A stretch of DNA of 64,000 nt from Gliomastix tumulicola (GCA_001599755.1 BCHX01000002.1:2108001-2172000), one strand, 5' to 3'; shown: positions 45,270 through 57,477, counted from the stretch's first letter. Notes: generated by a model from the sequence alone, not told the origin. Numbers and translations are program-made.

Positions 45270-48200
45270 TCATCCCTCCACATCCCAGATTTCTGTCCCG
45301 ACGCCGGAAACCACAACTCTTCGACCGCCGTCAATCAGGGCCAGGTCGCTGGCATCAGCTACGCCACTACCTTCATCAACACACAGCTCGATCCCGGCGG
45401 TCTGGCCATCTGCCACCTTCCATATCTTGAGTCTCTGGTCGTTGCCGGCCGTGATGGCGAGTGAGTGATCTGGCTTCTCCACGAATACCAACCCGTTGAT
45501 AGACGCTGTATGGGCATTCCTAACCGTTCGCTGGCTTATGACGATGTAGCTGCTGGCAGCGATGACCGTGACAGCCAAGCAGTTGTCATCGCCACCAGTG
45601 ATGACCGTGTAGCTCCCCTTGTCGGGGTTCATCTTGATATGCATGGACTTGATGCTGTTTTGGTGGACTTGGATCGCTTTTTGCATAGACCATTGCCTCT
45701 TGCCATCTTCCGTTTGGACCAAGTTCCAGACCACAAGGAGCCCATCGGTTGATGCTGTAATGGTGCTTAGATCGTTCTCGAGCGATCCAAGGGAGATGGC
45801 ATGGGTGAGACACGACCCAGTGTACAGACTCCTTGCCAAGAGCTGAAATCCTCTGCCTGCCCGATAAACATATGCCGCCAAGGTAGAGTCGGAAAATGCC
45901 ATTACAATACAGAACTCTCCCTCCACTGACGTACGTCTCGCGTCAAAGTCCATGATCCTCAAGTCTCCGTACTTGGACTTGTCGTCAAATACGGCCTCAC
46001 GCACGAGTCCGGGTCTGAGCCCACAGATGTCGACAAACTCAATCCTCCACACAAAGAACAACTCGTTGCCAGAGCTGCTGAAGAGGTATTTTGGTAGGTG
46101 CAAGGAGGCGGTGTCCGAGTCGGTCGAAGGCCACTTCACCTTCTGCAGACCGGCTGAGTGGGAGTCGCTAAAGGCAAGGCAGCGCGTTACTCCAAACCCG
46201 CTCTGTACGTCCTTCTCGTAGCTCCAGAGCCGAATTGTTGTATCTTCTGAGCCCGAAGCTATCACTCCCCCTGATGAAGCGAGTGTACGGATCTCTCGTC
46301 CGTGCGACCCATTCTTAATCAAACGATGAGAGGGTTTCCGTTGTGAGTGAATAAGAAGCCTCGACTTCCTCGTAAAGGCGAACCGAATTTTGTCAATATC
46401 AGATCCTCTGTGCTGTATGTTGAACATGCGGTGCGCTCCTCCACAGTCAACACACATCCGTTCTTCCCGCGCGGTCTCATTCCAAAGAACAAAGGACTGG
46501 CTCCTGAATCCATAGAGGATAAGCTCCGGCGCAGCACCCTCTGTGAGCCATCCACCTTCGATCATGGGTCCAAAAGGGGGCGAGGCTTCGTGGACGAGGT
46601 GCAGAGAGGGCGAGTTTGGTTCTCCGCGTTCAAATTTATACACTCGGTATTTCCCATCACGACTAGTGGCAACGAAAGAATGGTATCCTTTGCTGCCCTC
46701 GTGGCTAGGAAGCGGAATAATGGCAGTGACTGTATCGCCAGTGTGTGGAGGCACCGCAAGCACCACCCTCAGGCCGTTCTCTTCCAGACGAGCGAGTGAG
46801 AGCCATCCGTGTCTTGACCCTAGGACCAGAAAGCCATTGGCTTTGGACGCAGATGTGACTATAAACCTTGGGTCCAGCTCAGACACCAGTCTTTCGCCCT
46901 CGATGGTTCCCGTAGCGAGGTTCCATGTAAGATACAGGGGCGGTGATGTGCCACGGAATTGGACAAGCACCTCAAATGTCCCGTCCGCCTCCGTATCGAG
47001 ACAGCTGATGTGGGAGATTTTCTTGTCGAAACTTCGAGCATGCTGTAGGCTCCTCTTGCCCACGTCAGCGTAGAATAGCTTTCCATTCGTAGTTCCGAGA
47101 AGCGCAGTCCGGCCCGGGCACCGTTTGAGAATGTATGCCCTTTTCATATCATCTCGGAGTGTCTCATCAATAACAATCTCGCTCCAAGACACATTCTCGT
47201 TCTCAAAGCTGCCAACGAATACCCTTCCGTGTGTAGTTGTGGCTATCATTTCCTCCTGGGAAAGGAAGTCATACTGCCAGATAGTCTCTTGTTTGTTCGA
47301 GTCGTAAGTTGTACCGTCCTTACCTTGGTAACTGTCGTTCGACTCGAAGCGCTGCAGGTCATCGAAAGTCGTCTGAATCGCATATTTGGGGCTTTCCAAA
47401 CAGCTAAATCTTGGTAAGGGCTCCTCGATCAACGAGATTCTGCTGTCTGCACCGCCCGTGGCCACGAACAGCTGACCTTTCCAAGCACAGACGGCTTGCG
47501 ACCATATGTGCTTTCCACCATGTAGATGAAAGGTTTGACGATGCGTCAGCTCGCCTGTCAGATCGTGGCGGCCTTGACTGCTGCTGCCTCCGTCCCGAAC
47601 AGTCAGGTTCAGTTGCCACTTCTGCGTCGTTGCATCCTCTCCAAAGGAATATATATCAAATGTATCGGTGGATTGATATGCAGGATCGAACACTGGAAAT
47701 TTCACATGCCAAATTCTCGAGATATGGCCCATGGCAATTGCAATAGGGGCACCAGAGTCTCCGGTAGGCTCCAAAGCATCTTTCGGCGGAACAGCAAATC
47801 CAGTCTCGCGAGGAATGTTGAAACTCGCTTTGTCAAATAGCTGGGTTTCATTGGCGCGCTCCGTAATATCCCAAATCCGGATCGTCCTGTCATCGCTGCA
47901 AGTCGCCAAAAGTCGAGCTGATCTACCGTCTGCCAACTTCAGCATAGGCGAGATATCAACCCCGTAGATGGACCCTTCATGTCCCTTGAGGACAAAGAGC
48001 ATCTCGTCCAAGCTTGTAGTGGTTCTCCGCAAGTAGCATTTCCAGACGAATATTTCGCCAAAAACAGTGCCAGCGGCCATGAGCACGCAGTCCTCGGCCA
48101 ACCATACCAGACTGGCTGTGTAGAGGATGGGCCTTGCGGGAGATATGACCTCATCAAAGACGACTCTCCCAACGTTGCGGTCGATCCTCGCCCGCAAGAC

Positions 48201-48727
48201 TTCGTTGTGCGCAGTCGCAAAAACGACAGTATCTTCATCGTAAGGCGAGAGAAGGCCGTCGTATATCCAGTCCGGCGCTGTGCCCCGGGCCAAACAAATC
48301 GGCTGGCCATCCTCAATGCCACCAAGCGAGAACACGGCCACGGCCCTCGCACCCCAAATCAGGGCGGCGCCAGTAGGATGTGAGGATGCATCTTTGAGCA
48401 CTTTGATGCCGTGAACAGGCTGGTCGTTAAAGACCTTGAACTGCGAGATAGGTCGGCTAGTCTCCGCGTCGAAGACCTTGACCTCGGTGTCTTCTCCTGC
48501 CAATATGAGAAGGGCTCCGGAAGAAGAATGGTGGAAGGCTAGTCCGGTGACAGGGAGCTGCAGGAAATCTCGCCTGAGCTGGGCCTGGGTGTGAGAGGTC
48601 AGCAGATGTAGCAGATGATTTGGGTGGCGATCCTGGGAAACGAAAGACGAGAACAAGGGCAGTAATCGGGAAAATGGGGGAAAGGCAGGTGGAGGGGTGG
48701 TAGTTTCCTCACTATACTAGGAGCCAT
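45270..48727 (-). CDS. RTT10: WDR6/Rtt10 homologue, tRNA 2'-O-methylation cofactor
   Basis: Large WD40-repeat protein, predicted 1125 residues: exons 48727-48713 and 48632-45270. The long exon has no ATG at its 5' end, so I infer a 15-base first exon (MAPSI) and an 80-base intron (donor GTGAGG, acceptor CCCAG), giving MAPSI-DRHPNHLLHLL. Repeats include GAALIWGARAVAVFSL, LKGHEGSIYGVDISPML...RLLATCSDDRTIRIWDITE, WKGQLFVATGGADSRISLIE, TLASSGGVIASGSEDTTIRLWS and VITGGDDNCLAVTVI, building two to three propellers as in WDR6. Yeast Rtt10/Trm734 partners Trm7 to methylate position 34 of tRNAs and is also linked to endosomal recycling. The family's N-terminal DFLQLPVTGLAFHHSSSGAL is well matched. First exon moderately certain; main exon certain. 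Confidence 0.9.
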
Positions 48728-49432
48728 TTGCGAGGCAGGAGCGAGTCGACCGTTGTTACTCAGTTGCTCAGATCTGGTGATGCATGACTGAGGGGACCCA
48801 AGTCACCCTGCCAGACGTCTAGGCTGTGATCACACCAGCAAGTCGATTCGGTCTCACGAGTAGCCTTATCTCTAGAAATTCCTCGATTCAGACATGTCAT
48901 GGGAATATCTGCGCATTCGAGACGGGACTTGCGAAAGGTGGGAGTCCAGCAGAGAGTCCACATAAAAATCACTGTTCAACCACGAGAATTTTTCCCACCC
49001 AGCCAACCGCTTGAGGTAGGTTTGGAGTCATTGGACCCTCACACAACATCACCGAAAGGCACACGCACACGTTGAAAAGTCTTCACAGCAGACACGGATA
49101 TCTGCGTATAGCATCTTGATTCTCGGCTATGGTGGTCCTTCACCTCTCTATCTAATAAATAAATACCGCCTTCGGCGTTGAGGAATCATCATGCTTCCTT
49201 TGTCAGTGAGCCATCCCTTTCCCGTCTTAACCCAAGACCTCGTTCAAGTCCACCTATACGCCAGTAATGCATCCGATAATATCAAATTCGTCATCAAGGA
49301 GCGGCCGTTGCTAGAAAAATCACACGCTTGTTGATTTGAGGCATGGGAAGGTGCCCAGTATAGTTTTTTTCTGTTTTTTTCCAAGATCGTTTCATGTTTT
49401 TGGTGCGTTGTCCTCGCCGCACACCAGTGCAC
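48728..49432. other. Intergenic between tandem SUR7-type gene and RTT10
   Basis: RTT10 promoter and 3' flank of the Sur7-type gene, both on the minus strand. The segment 49150-49170 (TCTAATAAATAAATACC) is AT-rich. No gene seen. Confidence 0.5.
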
Positions 49433-50434
49433 TTATGCACGGTGGGAGTACGGCTCGTAAGCAATGTCGCCGCGGTTGTTGTCGCTGCCGCTGTAGTATG
49501 ACGGGGCGTGGCTGTAATCCTGGCCGTACGAGGGCTGGAACTGCTGGTTGTTGTACTGGTTGTTGTAGGAAGTGTTGGCACCCGACATGTCGTTGTCACT
49601 GGTGATGGGATAGTAGGCGCCGGTAGGGGCGAGCTTCTCGCGGTCCTCGCTGTCGCGGCTGCGGTCCCGCTTGCTGCGTCGCTCAGGCTTGCAGCAGCAG
49701 ATGGTGAAGAGCCAGAAGAGGCTGGCGGCCACGGCAAAGGCCGTTCCTATCCAGATGCAGGCCAGGAAGTTGGTGTTGATGTCGGCCTTGACGCCGTACT
49801 GCTTGGCCGCAGACTTCAGAGCAGCCACGACAACGGCGGACATGGCAGTCGCAAGACCCGCGGCTGCTATGCACAGGACGATGGCAGCGATGCCAATCAG
49901 CCATGTGAGGCAGGAGATGATGCGTGTGCAGTTGGAGAATATGCCGACGAAGAGCTCGAGGCCCAGGACGGCGAGCGCCACGATGAAGGCGATCTCGGTA
50001 TATTTTGTGACGGTCGAGAAGACGTCGAGGGCGCTGTCGATCTCGTCGGGCAGCTTGATGGCGGAGCTGAACTTGGACAGGATGTCATCCTGGATGCGGT
50101 TCTGCGCCCAGTCGAACTCGGGACTCGTGCACTTCCGGCTGTCCTTCTCGTTGGCACAGTAGCCCCAGAGGGTGATGTCGTACGAGTTGGCGAGTCCGAT
50201 GGTTCCAGCGGTCACCTGACGCTTGCCGAGACTGAGGCCATTCAGGTTGATATCGAGGTTGCCGAGGAAGTCGGAGAGGTTGTCAGGGTTGAGCTCGAAA
50301 TCCTTCAGGTCGACTTTGAACAGGTACAGGCTGTTATGTGCCACACCAGACAGCGTTGCGATCATAAAGGAAATGATGGCGCCAATCGTCAATATGATTG
50401 GCAGCGCCACGCACACAAAGCGCCCTGCTTGCAT
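49433..50434 (-). CDS. Sur7/PalI-family eisosome membrane protein
   Basis: Intron-less gene for a 333-residue plasma-membrane protein of the Sur7/PalI family, found at eisosomes (membrane compartment of Can1) or in pH signalling. Four transmembrane segments: about 6-29 (VCVALPIILTIGAIISFMIA), 147-166 (EIAFIVALAVLGLELFVGIF), 175-200 and 222-248 (FLACIWIGTAFAVAASLFWL, then a CCC cluster). The first extracellular loop (30-146) holds the claudin-like signature W90-G-Y-C93-x8-C102 typical of Sur7 proteins. The cytosolic tail is hydrophilic with RRSKRDRSRDSEDRE and a Tyr/Asn/Gln-rich segment (YNNQYNNQQFQPSYGQDYS), a possible phosphorylation or assembly region. Which paralogue (Sur7, Fmp45, Pun1-like) cannot be decided. 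Confidence 0.88.
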   Translation of the reverse strand: MQAGRFVCVALPIILTIGAIISFMIATLSGVAHNSLYLFKVDLKDFELNPDNLSDFLGNLDINLNGLSLGKRQVTAGTIGLANSYDITLWGYCANEKDSRKCTSPEFDWAQNRIQDDILSKFSSAIKLPDEIDSALDVFSTVTKYTEIAFIVALAVLGLELFVGIFSNCTRIISCLTWLIGIAAIVLCIAAAGLATAMSAVVVAALKSAAKQYGVKADINTNFLACIWIGTAFAVAASLFWLFTICCCKPERRSKRDRSRDSEDREKLAPTGAYYPITSDNDMSGANTSYNNQYNNQQFQPSYGQDYSHAPSYYSGSDNNRGDIAYEPYSHRA

Positions 50435-53400
50435 TTTCGCGACGAGTTCTATTGGTGATTTGGTGTAACTTCGTGTGTTGCGTGTATCGTGGCAAGTTAC
50501 GGCCTAGGGAGAATCAAGGGCAGCGTGCGTGAACGAATGACGTATGCTAGAACGAAGAGAGGAGCAGTTCCTAGCAACGGTAGCAGAGAAAGTCGGAGGA
50601 CCGGAGGGAGTCGGAAGAGGCTCGAAATATCCTGAGTGAAGAAATCACGAGAGACACTCAGCTGTAGGAAAAAGAGGTTTGGGTGAAGGATGCATCTGAG
50701 GTGACCTGGGGGTCAGCGGAAACTTATAAACGAGCAGGTCAAACGACCAAAGTGCCATGTGGTGGCGCAGGGCTGGGCGGACGCGTACTGTTGGTCCAGC
50801 AAAAAGCTGCGAAGCTGCGTTGTACAGGGCCTGCAGGAGCCTCTGGCCGCTAAAAATTCCCCACGCCGCCAGCTTTCAGTGCTTCACAGTGGGCTTTGGT
50901 GGGGTGATACCAACCAACGGCTGCGCCACCATACCTACGAGAGGACGTCGCCAACTGCCCAGATCTCACAAGACCCTGCCTGTACTCCTTCAGCTCCGGG
51001 CAATGCCTGAAGCAAAGGATGCGTTTTCACGATACGAGCGGATGCGAAGTGAAAAGCTTTCCTGCATCCCTCCCTCTTGGCCCTCGTCTATCTCGAAGCA
51101 GGGGGGAAATGCCGCAGACTCAGCGCTGATCGTGGTTTGAGAGGCCTCAACGAAAGTTATCTTACGGCACGTCATAATCACTGGTTGGTGGTTACAGAAG
51201 ACCCTAGCACCCAGCCGTCTCCTCAGCAACTTGACCCAGGGGACACATTGGGTATGATTGTCGATCACGGATCAGCACCACTTCTGGCCGACCGCATGAC
51301 ATGGACATTAAGTCACACTGGGTCGAGCATTCTTGTTTTCCTCGACAGACACGACTCAAGGTTTTGTTAACGTGTTGCGAATACGGGAACCCCTCAGCCG
51401 TTTTATTCTCAGATCCCCGAGGAGGCTTGCGGAGGGCGCCACACAGCTTGTGTTAGCTTGGGCCCTTGGGCAACGTTTGGGGGCATCTAAATTTAGAAGC
51501 CATCCACGCACCGCCTCCGCCCCAGTTCTTGGGTACTCTAACCATGGGATCCGTATTTGAGGTCAGAATACGCCTCTTTTCATAATATTTTGATTTGCAT
51601 GTGCGAGCTATTGGGAGGCAGAGACGCACAATATTGCCTTCTAGTCGATCCTACATGGCTGACTTTGGAGGTGTTGATCTGCTTTGGTTATAGAGCAGCG
51701 ATAACACAGCTTCGCGACTGTCCTCTTTGTGAACATACCACTCTTAAACGAGACTCGAGGCTTTCCAGGCAAAACTGCGCACATACCAGAAAGGAAGTGC
51801 AATGCATCAGCCACCAGTTCGCCAGATCATTCCATCGAAAGATCGCAGGATCAGATGATGCCCAGGAGTCTTGGATCAGAGACTACACCTGATCTCGCGA
51901 AAGTGGCCACTAGCAGCTGTAGGGTAGGCTACTGAACGCTGGGGTCTGTGATGCATGCCATCTCACAACGAACCAAAGCCTCGACTAATGCAGACAGCGT
52001 TTCATCACGTCCATGTCCTTGCACTGTCCAGGGACCTGTTCGCATCGCCACGGGCTTGGTATGGAGAACTCGTCCGTACCTTACATACCGAAGTCGTTCT
52101 GCAGCAGCCTCAGACCCGCATGCAAGCGACCTCAGCACCTCTTACTATCGGCCACAGCATCGACGAGAGACTACCTACCCCGAGCGCAGGACAGAGCAAA
52201 CGATCCCGCGTACCCAGTTCACCCAAGATTCTGTGATTTGTCGTTGGACGGCCCATGACCTCCGGAAACTGCAGCGAACCGGTGCCGATCACCGTTACTG
52301 TGTCACTCCAGCCTTGAATGACCTGAGCAGATGAGATAAGATAGCCCATTGGTGGTTGCTTCTTTATCAACCGCTGATAGTTTACCTTTCGCCGCAGACT
52401 ATCAAGGTAGTTTGATGGCCGCGCAAACCTAGGTCTATGCTACCTTAGGGACAAGAAGGTAGTCGGATTACGAGTTGGTGTGTGATCTTAACGCCGTGAG
52501 ATCCGTCTTGCCGTCCGCCGGAAGGTCTTTGAGCCCTTCGTTCAGGGATTGGTAGAGCTAGCAGGGACAAAGCGAGGAAGGGTCGCTGATGGACAATGGT
52601 TAGGTTATCTCCGCGCAGTGCAGTGCTGGTGCAGATTAATAAGGCACTGCTGTCGAAGAAAAGTCAGCTAGAGTGGTAAATATGTCGCCCCTCACGAACT
52701 TGGCCTCCATTCGGGAAGGTATTATCATCGATCGCCTCAAAGCTTCCCAGTCCTTGCTCGTCGCTGCTCGCCCAGAACGCCCAATGATTTGGCATCCAGA
52801 GACATCCCAGAAGAGGGGCGTGAAACCTTAAATTTTGGTCCCGTTCAGGTACCGCCCACCAGGAGCGCCTCCGAGGTACTCCGACTCACGCACAAAATCC
52901 GCCGCAAACAGAAGTCAACCCGCCCCACGTCAGTGCCCTGGAGGGGATGCGGTACCTTGGTACGGAGATACGTGAGCGGATGGATTGCTCATGCTATCTC
53001 GTCACTTCTGCCGCCTGTCATCGTGACTCTCTGTCTTTGCCTTCTTTTCAAACCATCTGCCTCTGGAGCTCCAAGCGCTCCTCGTCTGTCGCCCAGCCAA
53101 GAACCACGCTTCCAGGGCGTCGCCGCCGAGTTCTTCCCTAGCTCGCTTCTGCGCTGCCAATCTGGATATCGCCCACGTTGGGCAGCGATCTGACACACCC
53201 CTCGAACGAGAATTCGAGACCGCCCAGGGACCCCGTTCCGTGCGCGCACCGCAATCTCCCCGGCACATTCGAGCCTCTCTCCAGCAGTCTCGGCGAACCC
53301 ACGGTGCCTTTTTCTCCCATTGCCTTGTGCAGGAGCCCGCCGAACCATTGTCGTGTCTGCGAGGTCAGTCTTGAAAGCCACCCTGATCTCTGGCAGAGTT

Positions 53401-53891
53401 TTGCCTTGGAGATTGTTCCTCCTGGCCCGACGTCCCTGGCTCCTTCCGTTCACCATCTTAGCTTCTCCCCACACGCCGCCCGTCTCGCCTCCCACCAGCT
53501 GTCAACTGTCTTACCGCTCCGAATTGAACAAATATTGACCCGAGTTTGCCCACAGAGTCCCAGCATTTGTATTTGCCCAAATACAAGCCCCGATCCGTCG
53601 TTTCCCCCCTCCACAGTCTTGCCGTACAGCGCCAGCTCGGGTTGCCAACGTCATCGCAGCCGATCGTCCTCCCAGCGGTGTCGCCATCATTGTTTAGAGA
53701 GTGGAAAATCAGTGCTATACGAGACGAACATTCTAGACAACTTGTGGCGACGCAACCCCCCCTCCGGCCGCCCAAACGATCTGACGGTGCTGGGCGAAAT
53801 CCCAGGAATATCCTGGCTACTTGATCCGACCTGATATCCGAACACACGGCGCAGCAGTTGTGGGCAAACAGGTGTTCCGCTACCAACCGTG
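50435..53891. other. Long divergent upstream region, Sur7-type gene / PPZ
   Basis: About 3.5 kb between divergent start codons. The last kilobase (52.8-53.88 kb) is CT-rich on the + strand and is probably the PPZ promoter and long 5' leader, with several short upstream ATGs. The 218-codon ORF at 53178-53834 is Ser/Pro-rich without domains. No gene or RNA recognised. Confidence 0.45.
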
Positions 53892-55614
53892 ATGGGTAAC
53901 CAGGCCTCCAAAGATGGCTCATCCAAGGGGTCTGGCGCTTCCAGCGGCGATATCCTTCAGTCATACCCGTCCTTCAGCAAGTCCGACACCAAAGAGTCGT
54001 CCCGATCATTCCGCTCGCTTCGATCCAAGATACCGGGAAACAGCAAGACTGACAGCCCACGAGCTTCTTCCAACCTAGCGAACGGGGACTCGTCCACCGA
54101 CAAAGGCGCAGATGCTGCCTCTGTGCGATCTGGGCGGAGCGGCCGCTCCAGCGCCTCACGCGCCAGTCGCTCAGAGCTGCCGGGGCTGAGATCCGCCTCA
54201 ACAGATCTGTCCAACATGTCCAGCTTCTCGGCTGAATCGCCCATCCTGGACCACAACATGCCGCCCTCGCCCGTGCAGTCGCAGTCGATCAAGAGCGGGC
54301 AGCACACCGACGTGTCAGCCGCTCAGGCTTCTGGGGAGGTTGACCACGTCTCCGACCAGCCTCCGGGGTCGATTCCCGCCAATGCGATCCTACAGGCACC
54401 TGGACAGTCCATTCTGGTGAAGCGTGAGAACGTCCCAAATCCTGTCCAACAGACCCCGCCAGCGGATTCCGCCAAGTCCGAGACTGCCAGTAATGTGGCT
54501 ATGTCTGACATCAAAGACATTGACTTGGACGACTTCATCAAGCGCCTTCTCGATGCGGGATACGCAGGAAAGGTCACCAAGGGTGTGTGTCTGAAGAATG
54601 CCGAGATTGTGGCCATCTGCCAGAGGGCGAGGGAGGTCCTCCTCAGCCAGCCCGCGCTACTGGAGCTTGATGCTCCTGTCAAGATAGTTGGCGATGTACA
54701 TGGACAGTACACGGACCTTATCCGCATGTTTGAGATGTGCGGCTTCCCTCCGAGCTCCAACTATCTTTTCCTCGGAGACTATGTCGACCGAGGAAAGCAG
54801 TCCCTAGAGACAATTCTCCTGCTACTCTGCTATAAGCTGAAGTATCCGGAGAATTTCTTTCTCTTGCGGGGCAACCATGAATGTGCCAATGTAACGCGGG
54901 TGTACGGTTTCTACGACGAATGCAAGAGGAGGTGCAACGTGAAGATCTGGAAGACCTTCATCGACTGCTTCAACACGCTGCCAATCGCATCCATCGTGGC
55001 AGGGAAGATCTTCTGCGTTCATGGAGGTCTCTCACCTGCCCTGAGCCAGATGGACGATATCAGGAACATTGCGCGCCCAACTGACGTACCCGATTATGGT
55101 CTCTTGAATGACCTGCTCTGGTCTGATCCGGCCGACATGGAACAGGACTGGGAGGCGAATGAGAGAGGCGTCAGCTACTGTTTTGGCAAGCGCGTCATCA
55201 CCGACTTCCTCGCTGTGCATGATTTCGATCTTATCTGCCGAGCGCACATGGTCGTCGAAGATGGATACGAGTTCTTCAATGATAAGGTGCTTGTGACGGT
55301 GTTCAGCGCGCCAAATGTGAGTTTCTCCCTTGCTCACCAATTCCGTCGAGCTGTTGCTAACGCTGGGACAGTATTGTGGAGAATTCGACAACTGGGGAGC
55401 AGTGATGTCGGTGTCTGCCGAACTACTATGCAGCTTCGAGTTGCTGAAGCCTCTCGATTCGAGTGCGCTCAAAAGCCACATCAAGAAGGGGAGAAACAAG
55501 CGCCAGCAGATGCTTAACAGTCCTGTAAGTGCCCACATATATCGAAAAGGGCTCATCAGTGGCTTGTTGCTAACTCTCATGTAGCCGGCGGCCGTTCGAC
55601 CCCAAAGCGTGTAG
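53892..55614 (+). CDS. PPZ1: Serine/threonine protein phosphatase PPZ
   Basis: Fungal-specific PP1-like phosphatase regulating cation homeostasis, cell-wall integrity and cell cycle; 535 residues. Exons are 53892-55316, 55372-55524 and 55585-55614; the last codes only PAAVRPQSV. The start MGNQASKDGSSKGSG gives Gly2 for N-myristoylation, as in yeast Ppz1. Residues 1-205 are Ser/Arg-rich and disordered. The catalytic domain (about 208-520) shows LDDFIKRLLDAGY, GDVHGQYTDL (267-276), GDYVDRGK (295-302), RGNHE (326-330), CVHGGLSP, FLAVHDFDLICRAHMVVEDG and SAPN-YCGEFDNWGAVM, where the first intron splits N and Y. All metal ligands and the catalytic His are present. The tail (LKSHIKKGRNKRQQMLNSP) is characteristic of PPZ rather than PP1. 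Confidence 0.95.
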
Positions 55615-56355
55615 GGCGATTAGCAAAACCGCGACTTTTTTGTTGCGCCTCTGTATCGAACCTGCATCATGCATGTACTATAGCCATGCCTCAGCAACAA
55701 GGAGACTGCAGTCTGACTGCCTCGCTCTTGACCGAGATAAGAGGCCGTCTTCTGTGAGATCTCAGAACGCCAGTTGGGGCTGAGCGCCCTCGAGGTGAAA
55801 CTCGTGTGTGCTGTGGTTGAACCAAAAAAAGCTCCTGACTTGTATGGTTCGGACTGAAAAGTCTGGACCTTAGCCACCGGAAACGAGGGCCTGCAGGCAG
55901 AGAGACTCTACCGGCGTCGGCGTGCGCCTCATCTTGGAACGGGGAGGGAGGTGGGAAGCAGTTCGCCTAGAGGGCCATACGTTCTATCTCTAGGCAGGGG
56001 GTGGTTGATTTAAGTTTTGCGACAGATTTCGTATAAGGACGACGGGGATACCAGAGCCGTACAGCTCGTGTTGTATATTCTTATGCTACAGAAGACTGAA
56101 TTTGTACCGGGCCTATGGCTATTATATCATTTCTCAAATCATAGCTTTGGAGCTGAGCTGTAATAATAAACAACGAGCTTGCTGCCATGGAGTCTCACTG
56201 GTTGAAGTTGGTGGTGGGGCCGAATCACGTGCACTCAATTTGGGAAACTTCTGTTTGAGCGTGTTCGAGCCTCGCCAGATTTCCATACTATCTACAAATC
56301 CAATACCACTCTTTATTGTTCCCTTCACAAAAGCTTTGTCAGGCCAATTGCGACA
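55615..56355. other. Intergenic between tandem PPZ and mitochondrial-protein genes
   Basis: PPZ 3' flank and promoter of the next gene, moderately AT-rich, with a CAATTGCG context just before the next ATG. No gene recognised. Confidence 0.5.
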
Positions 56356-57477
56356 ATGCTCGGCCGCCAGGCTTTCCGGTCAATCACCAGCCGGGCAACA
56401 CCAGAAATTGGCCAGCCGCTGTCCAATTACTTCCGCCAATTTTCGACCTCATCACGATGGGAAGCCGAGGATAACAGCAGCAACAATAAGGGGGCACACG
56501 GAGCTTCGAAACCCTCCCTGCGCGAGCGGACGAAGGCCTCGGCCGACGAGATTCGATCTATTTCACGCACGAACCGGCCCGAATCCGGGACGAATCGGTT
56601 CTCGGGTGTTGCCCAGCCGAGGGTGGTCGATATCAAGAGCCTGCCGAGAGGCGGTCTGAGAGGTCGCGGGCGCGGTGGTTTCAGGGGCCGTGGAGGAGCC
56701 GCTGCCGCAGGAGGGTCCAGGGCGTCTGGTGGCGGGACTGGAAAGTCCGTCGGTCGCGGTCGTGGGAAGAGGCGCGGACGAGGCGGGAGGAAAGGGCAGG
56801 AGGGCGAAGAGGGAGGCGGCAAGGGCCTTCGCGGGCCAAAGGAGCGGGAGCTCGACGAGTCTGATCGGGTCGACCCGGCCGAGAAGGAGTTTGACGACTA
56901 TGTCCGGTTCGGCGTCACGGCGGACTACAAGCCAGAGCTCACCGCGGAGTCCCTGGCCGAGTACATGCCGCCCGTCGCGACGGGCGCCGGGCCCAAGACG
57001 TCGACTATCCTGCAGAACCTGAGCCACCTCGGCACGGGCGAGCGTGTCGCCATGCCTCAGGGTCTGCAGGCGAGCAACTATGCTGCCGCGATCCAGGAGG
57101 GCGGCGTGAGCTTCTTCGCGGACGCCAGGACGAAGGCTGCGACCGAGGCGTACATGCAGCAGAAGCGCTATGACGACGCCGTGGCGAATGCCAAGGAGGC
57201 TGCACCCGAGGGCGCGGAGCCGGAGCCCGTGGAGTTCAACAGCGAGCCCATCATCAAGGACGTGGAGGAGTCGATCAAGAAGGTCATCCTGGACCAAGCG
57301 GTCGCTGGCCAATACGAGCACCCGAAGCCAGCCGTCGACCCCGTGTCGATCTCGCGAAACTGGCACCTTCGGTCGGAGACCTGGGGGCATAAGCAGACCG
57401 AAGCGTTCCAGGCGAAGCTGACGTCCTTGCTTGCGAAGGCCGGCAAAGGACAGCCGAAGAAGGCGGCCAAGGCATGA
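56356..57477 (+). CDS. Mitochondrial-targeted protein with Arg/Gly-rich linker
   Basis: Intron-less gene for 373 residues. The N-terminus MLGRQAFRSITSRATPEIGQ, then YFRQFSTSSR, is a textbook mitochondrial presequence (basic, no acidic residues until about residue 17, RxF-S-type cleavage site). A long Gly/Arg segment follows (about 99-160: GGLRGRGRGGFRGRGG, VGRGRGKRRGRGGRKG), then a conserved-looking helical domain (about 170-373): DYVRFGVTADYKPELTAESL, ILQNLSHLGTGERVAMPQGL, SNYAAAIQEGGVSFF and HPKPAVDPVSISRNWHLRS.TWG. This resembles fungal mitochondrial ribosomal proteins of the small subunit (the mS46/Rsm28 type) by presequence and the ILxNLxxLGTGxRV element, but that link is from memory and weak. 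RGG-rich stretches bind RNA, so a role in mitochondrial translation is plausible. Confidence 0.7.
   Translation: MLGRQAFRSITSRATPEIGQPLSNYFRQFSTSSRWEAEDNSSNNKGAHGASKPSLRERTKASADEIRSISRTNRPESGTNRFSGVAQPRVVDIKSLPRGGLRGRGRGGFRGRGGAAAAGGSRASGGGTGKSVGRGRGKRRGRGGRKGQEGEEGGGKGLRGPKERELDESDRVDPAEKEFDDYVRFGVTADYKPELTAESLAEYMPPVATGAGPKTSTILQNLSHLGTGERVAMPQGLQASNYAAAIQEGGVSFFADARTKAATEAYMQQKRYDDAVANAKEAAPEGAEPEPVEFNSEPIIKDVEESIKKVILDQAVAGQYEHPKPAVDPVSISRNWHLRSETWGHKQTEAFQAKLTSLLAKAGKGQPKKAAKA

Noticed and set aside
53178..53834. 218-codon ORF upstream of PPZ
   Set aside because: Ser/Pro-rich, no family signature, lies in the CT-rich 5' region of PPZ and overlaps other frames equally open.
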